From NCBI RefSeq assembly GCF_002954265.1, contig NZ_PPSL01000001.1:1054001-1118000 (forward strand): 64,000 nt of DNA, read 5' to 3'. Shown here piece after piece: positions 62,871 through 64,000 of this stretch; the first letter of the stretch is position 1; each line of letters begins with the position of its first letter. Below the pieces are notes generated by a model. The model was not told where the DNA came from. It saw nothing but the letters and a program-made list of their open reading frames with translations, and ran no database searches. A program made the translations under genes and the position numbers. Origin of the DNA: Flavipsychrobacter stenotrophus. Its GTDB lineage: Bacteria > Bacteroidota > Bacteroidia > Chitinophagales > Chitinophagaceae.

Positions 62871-64000
62871 CTATTCCTTTACAATCCTTACCTGACTTAC
62901 CTGGCCATTGGTATGCAACACCCTGAATATATAGACACCGGCGGCATAGTTGCTAATATCAACTTGTAAATTATTGCCTGACGCACTTACCTGCTGCATC
63001 ATTTTGCCTGAGAGGTCGAATACCAGTACATTGCTAATAGCATCATCCTGGTCTGTTTCAATATTGAGCACCCCGGTTGAAGGGTTAGGATAGACCCTGA
63101 TCGTAGTTGGTGTAGTTGTGGCAGCAACGGTGTTTTCCGCAGGTTTAGATGATGTTATGCTTACTACATATACAGAGCTGGTAGTACCGCAGGTATTGGT
63201 AACAGTGTACTTAATTGTATCAATACCAGACGCTATGGCATGTACCATACCCGACGCGGCAACTGTAGCTTTGGCAGTGAATACGCTGGACCATGTACCA
63301 CCTGTGCCAGTAGTTGCAAGAGTTATATTATTACCTATAATGACTGTAGAAGGGCCGGATATAATACCTGAAACAGGCAAAATACAAGCAGCAAACTTAC
63401 GGATGCGCTGATTGTTAATATCAGCCTCATAAACGTTGCCTGAAGCATCAACAGCAATGCCTGTAGGTCTGTTGAGCATTGCAGCAGTAGCCAAACCGCC
63501 ATCTCCGCTAAAACCTACCGAACCATTGCCTGCAAATGTGCTCATAATGCCTGTTGTGCTTACTTTGCGGACACGATAATTACCATAATCGCAAATATAA
63601 ATGTTGCCAAAACCATCTATTGTCATACCGTAAGGTGTATTGATGGCTGCTGCGGTAGCAAGGCCACCATCTCCACTGAAACCTAAAGCACCCGTACCTG
63701 CCACTGTGGTGATAATGCCAGAAGCATTTACTTTACGTATACGGTGATTACCCATATCGGCTATACATATGTTGCCGTAAGCATCTGTACAGACACCTAC
63801 AGGACTTGATAATTTGGCCAATGTAGCCGCGGCACCGTCTCCGCTGAAGCCTGAGACACCATTACCCGCTACTGAACTGATGATACCCGATGTGTTTACC
63901 TTGCGGATACGATTATTACCTGTTTCCGCAATATATACATTACCAGAAGGATCGACTGCCACACCTGATGGATGATAAAGATCAGCAGCGGTTGCGGCTC
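62871..64000 (-). CDS. NHL-repeat T9SS protein, 3' part
   Basis: The frame is open to the window edge, so the N-terminus is missing. About 376 codons are visible. Five NHL repeats (GVAVDPSGNVYIAETGNNRIRKV and relatives, ~45 residues each) form part of a propeller, followed by one Ig-like unit (SGIISGPSTVIIGNNITL...GTWSS) like those of the other adhesins, and a T9SS type A sorting domain (VYPNPSTGVLNIET...AGVYIFRV...VRIVKE). Probably a secreted surface protein. A U-rich hairpin terminator follows the stop. Confidence 0.88.
   Translation of the reverse strand, partial: AATAADLYHPSGVAVDPSGNVYIAETGNNRIRKVNTSGIISSVAGNGVSGFSGDGAAATLAKLSSPVGVCTDAYGNICIADMGNHRIRKVNASGIITTVAGTGALGFSGDGGLATAAAINTPYGMTIDGFGNIYICDYGNYRVRKVSTTGIMSTFAGNGSVGFSGDGGLATAAMLNRPTGIAVDASGNVYEADINNQRIRKFAACILPVSGIISGPSTVIIGNNITLATTGTGGTWSSVFTAKATVAASGMVHAIASGIDTIKYTVTNTCGTTSSVYVVSITSSKPAENTVAATTTPTTIRVYPNPSTGVLNIETDQDDAISNVLVFDLSGKMMQQVSASGNNLQVDISNYAAGVYIFRVLHTNGQVSQVRIVKE

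Noticed and set aside
1-64000. Reassignment of TAG as a sense codon
   Set aside because: Many ordinary genes here end in TAG at the expected place with no sensible extension.

Overview
The window looks like chromosomal DNA of a member of the Bacteroidota, most likely a Chitinophagaceae-like bacterium. The reasons are the six genes for secreted proteins ending in type IX secretion (T9SS) type A sorting domains, the TAnnTTTG -7 promoter boxes, the yceD-rpmF-plsX and rsfS-ftsH gene orders, many SPII lipoproteins beginning MKK, LytTR regulators, and families such as DUF6438, DUF5777 and GYF_2. No rRNA, tRNA, CRISPR array, phage or complete insertion sequence was seen.

Layout. 1-6.3 kb: the end of a T9SS Ig-repeat protein, an FAD oxidoreductase/glycosyltransferase pair, a MauE-thioredoxin fusion, a small lipoprotein and PolX. 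6.4-12.1 kb: a secreted endonuclease/phosphatase-fold protein, an SPFH-GYF_2 protein with a TIM44-like zinc-ribbon membrane protein, and DUF58. 12.1-14.1 kb: yceD-rpmF-plsX. 14.2-21.2 kb: mostly minus-strand genes: GIY-YIG-like, MarR with a perfect operator palindrome, an orphan LytTR regulator, DprA, an NlpC/P60 lipoprotein, a T9SS cargo and a nucleoid-associated protein. 21.4-24.3 kb: a thioesterase, then a four-gene periplasmic cluster (OB-fold, cytochrome c-like lipoprotein, YceI, DUF5777). 24.4-24.7 kb: an AT-rich gap with two perfect DnaA-box sequences. 26.1-32.8 kb: a 2,247-residue adhesin with a DNA-level tandem Ig repeat. 33.0-36.0 kb: three glycosyltransferases. 36-50 kb: hypothetical proteins, an M20 dipeptidase, TspO, a TonB receptor, a LytS/LytTR pair, a GreA-like factor and MtaB. 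50-54.4 kb: a lipoprotein, BirA, and RsfS-FtsH. 54.4-64 kb: secreted proteins, a hybrid TPR-kinase-REC-AraC regulator, a BIG2 lipoprotein, an ECF sigma factor and an NHL-repeat T9SS protein cut by the window edge.

Themes. The window mixes housekeeping (PlsX, L32, RsfS, FtsH, BirA, MtaB, DprA) with a large secreted surface repertoire. Three genes are broken: two by a single in-frame TAG and one by a frameshift. The most useful second looks are the TAG-interrupted genes, the origin-like gap, the adhesin's two-domain repeat, PolX with a polymerase site that has lost two metal-binding aspartates, and the SPFH/TIM44 membrane module. All calls come from reading the sequence; no database search was run.
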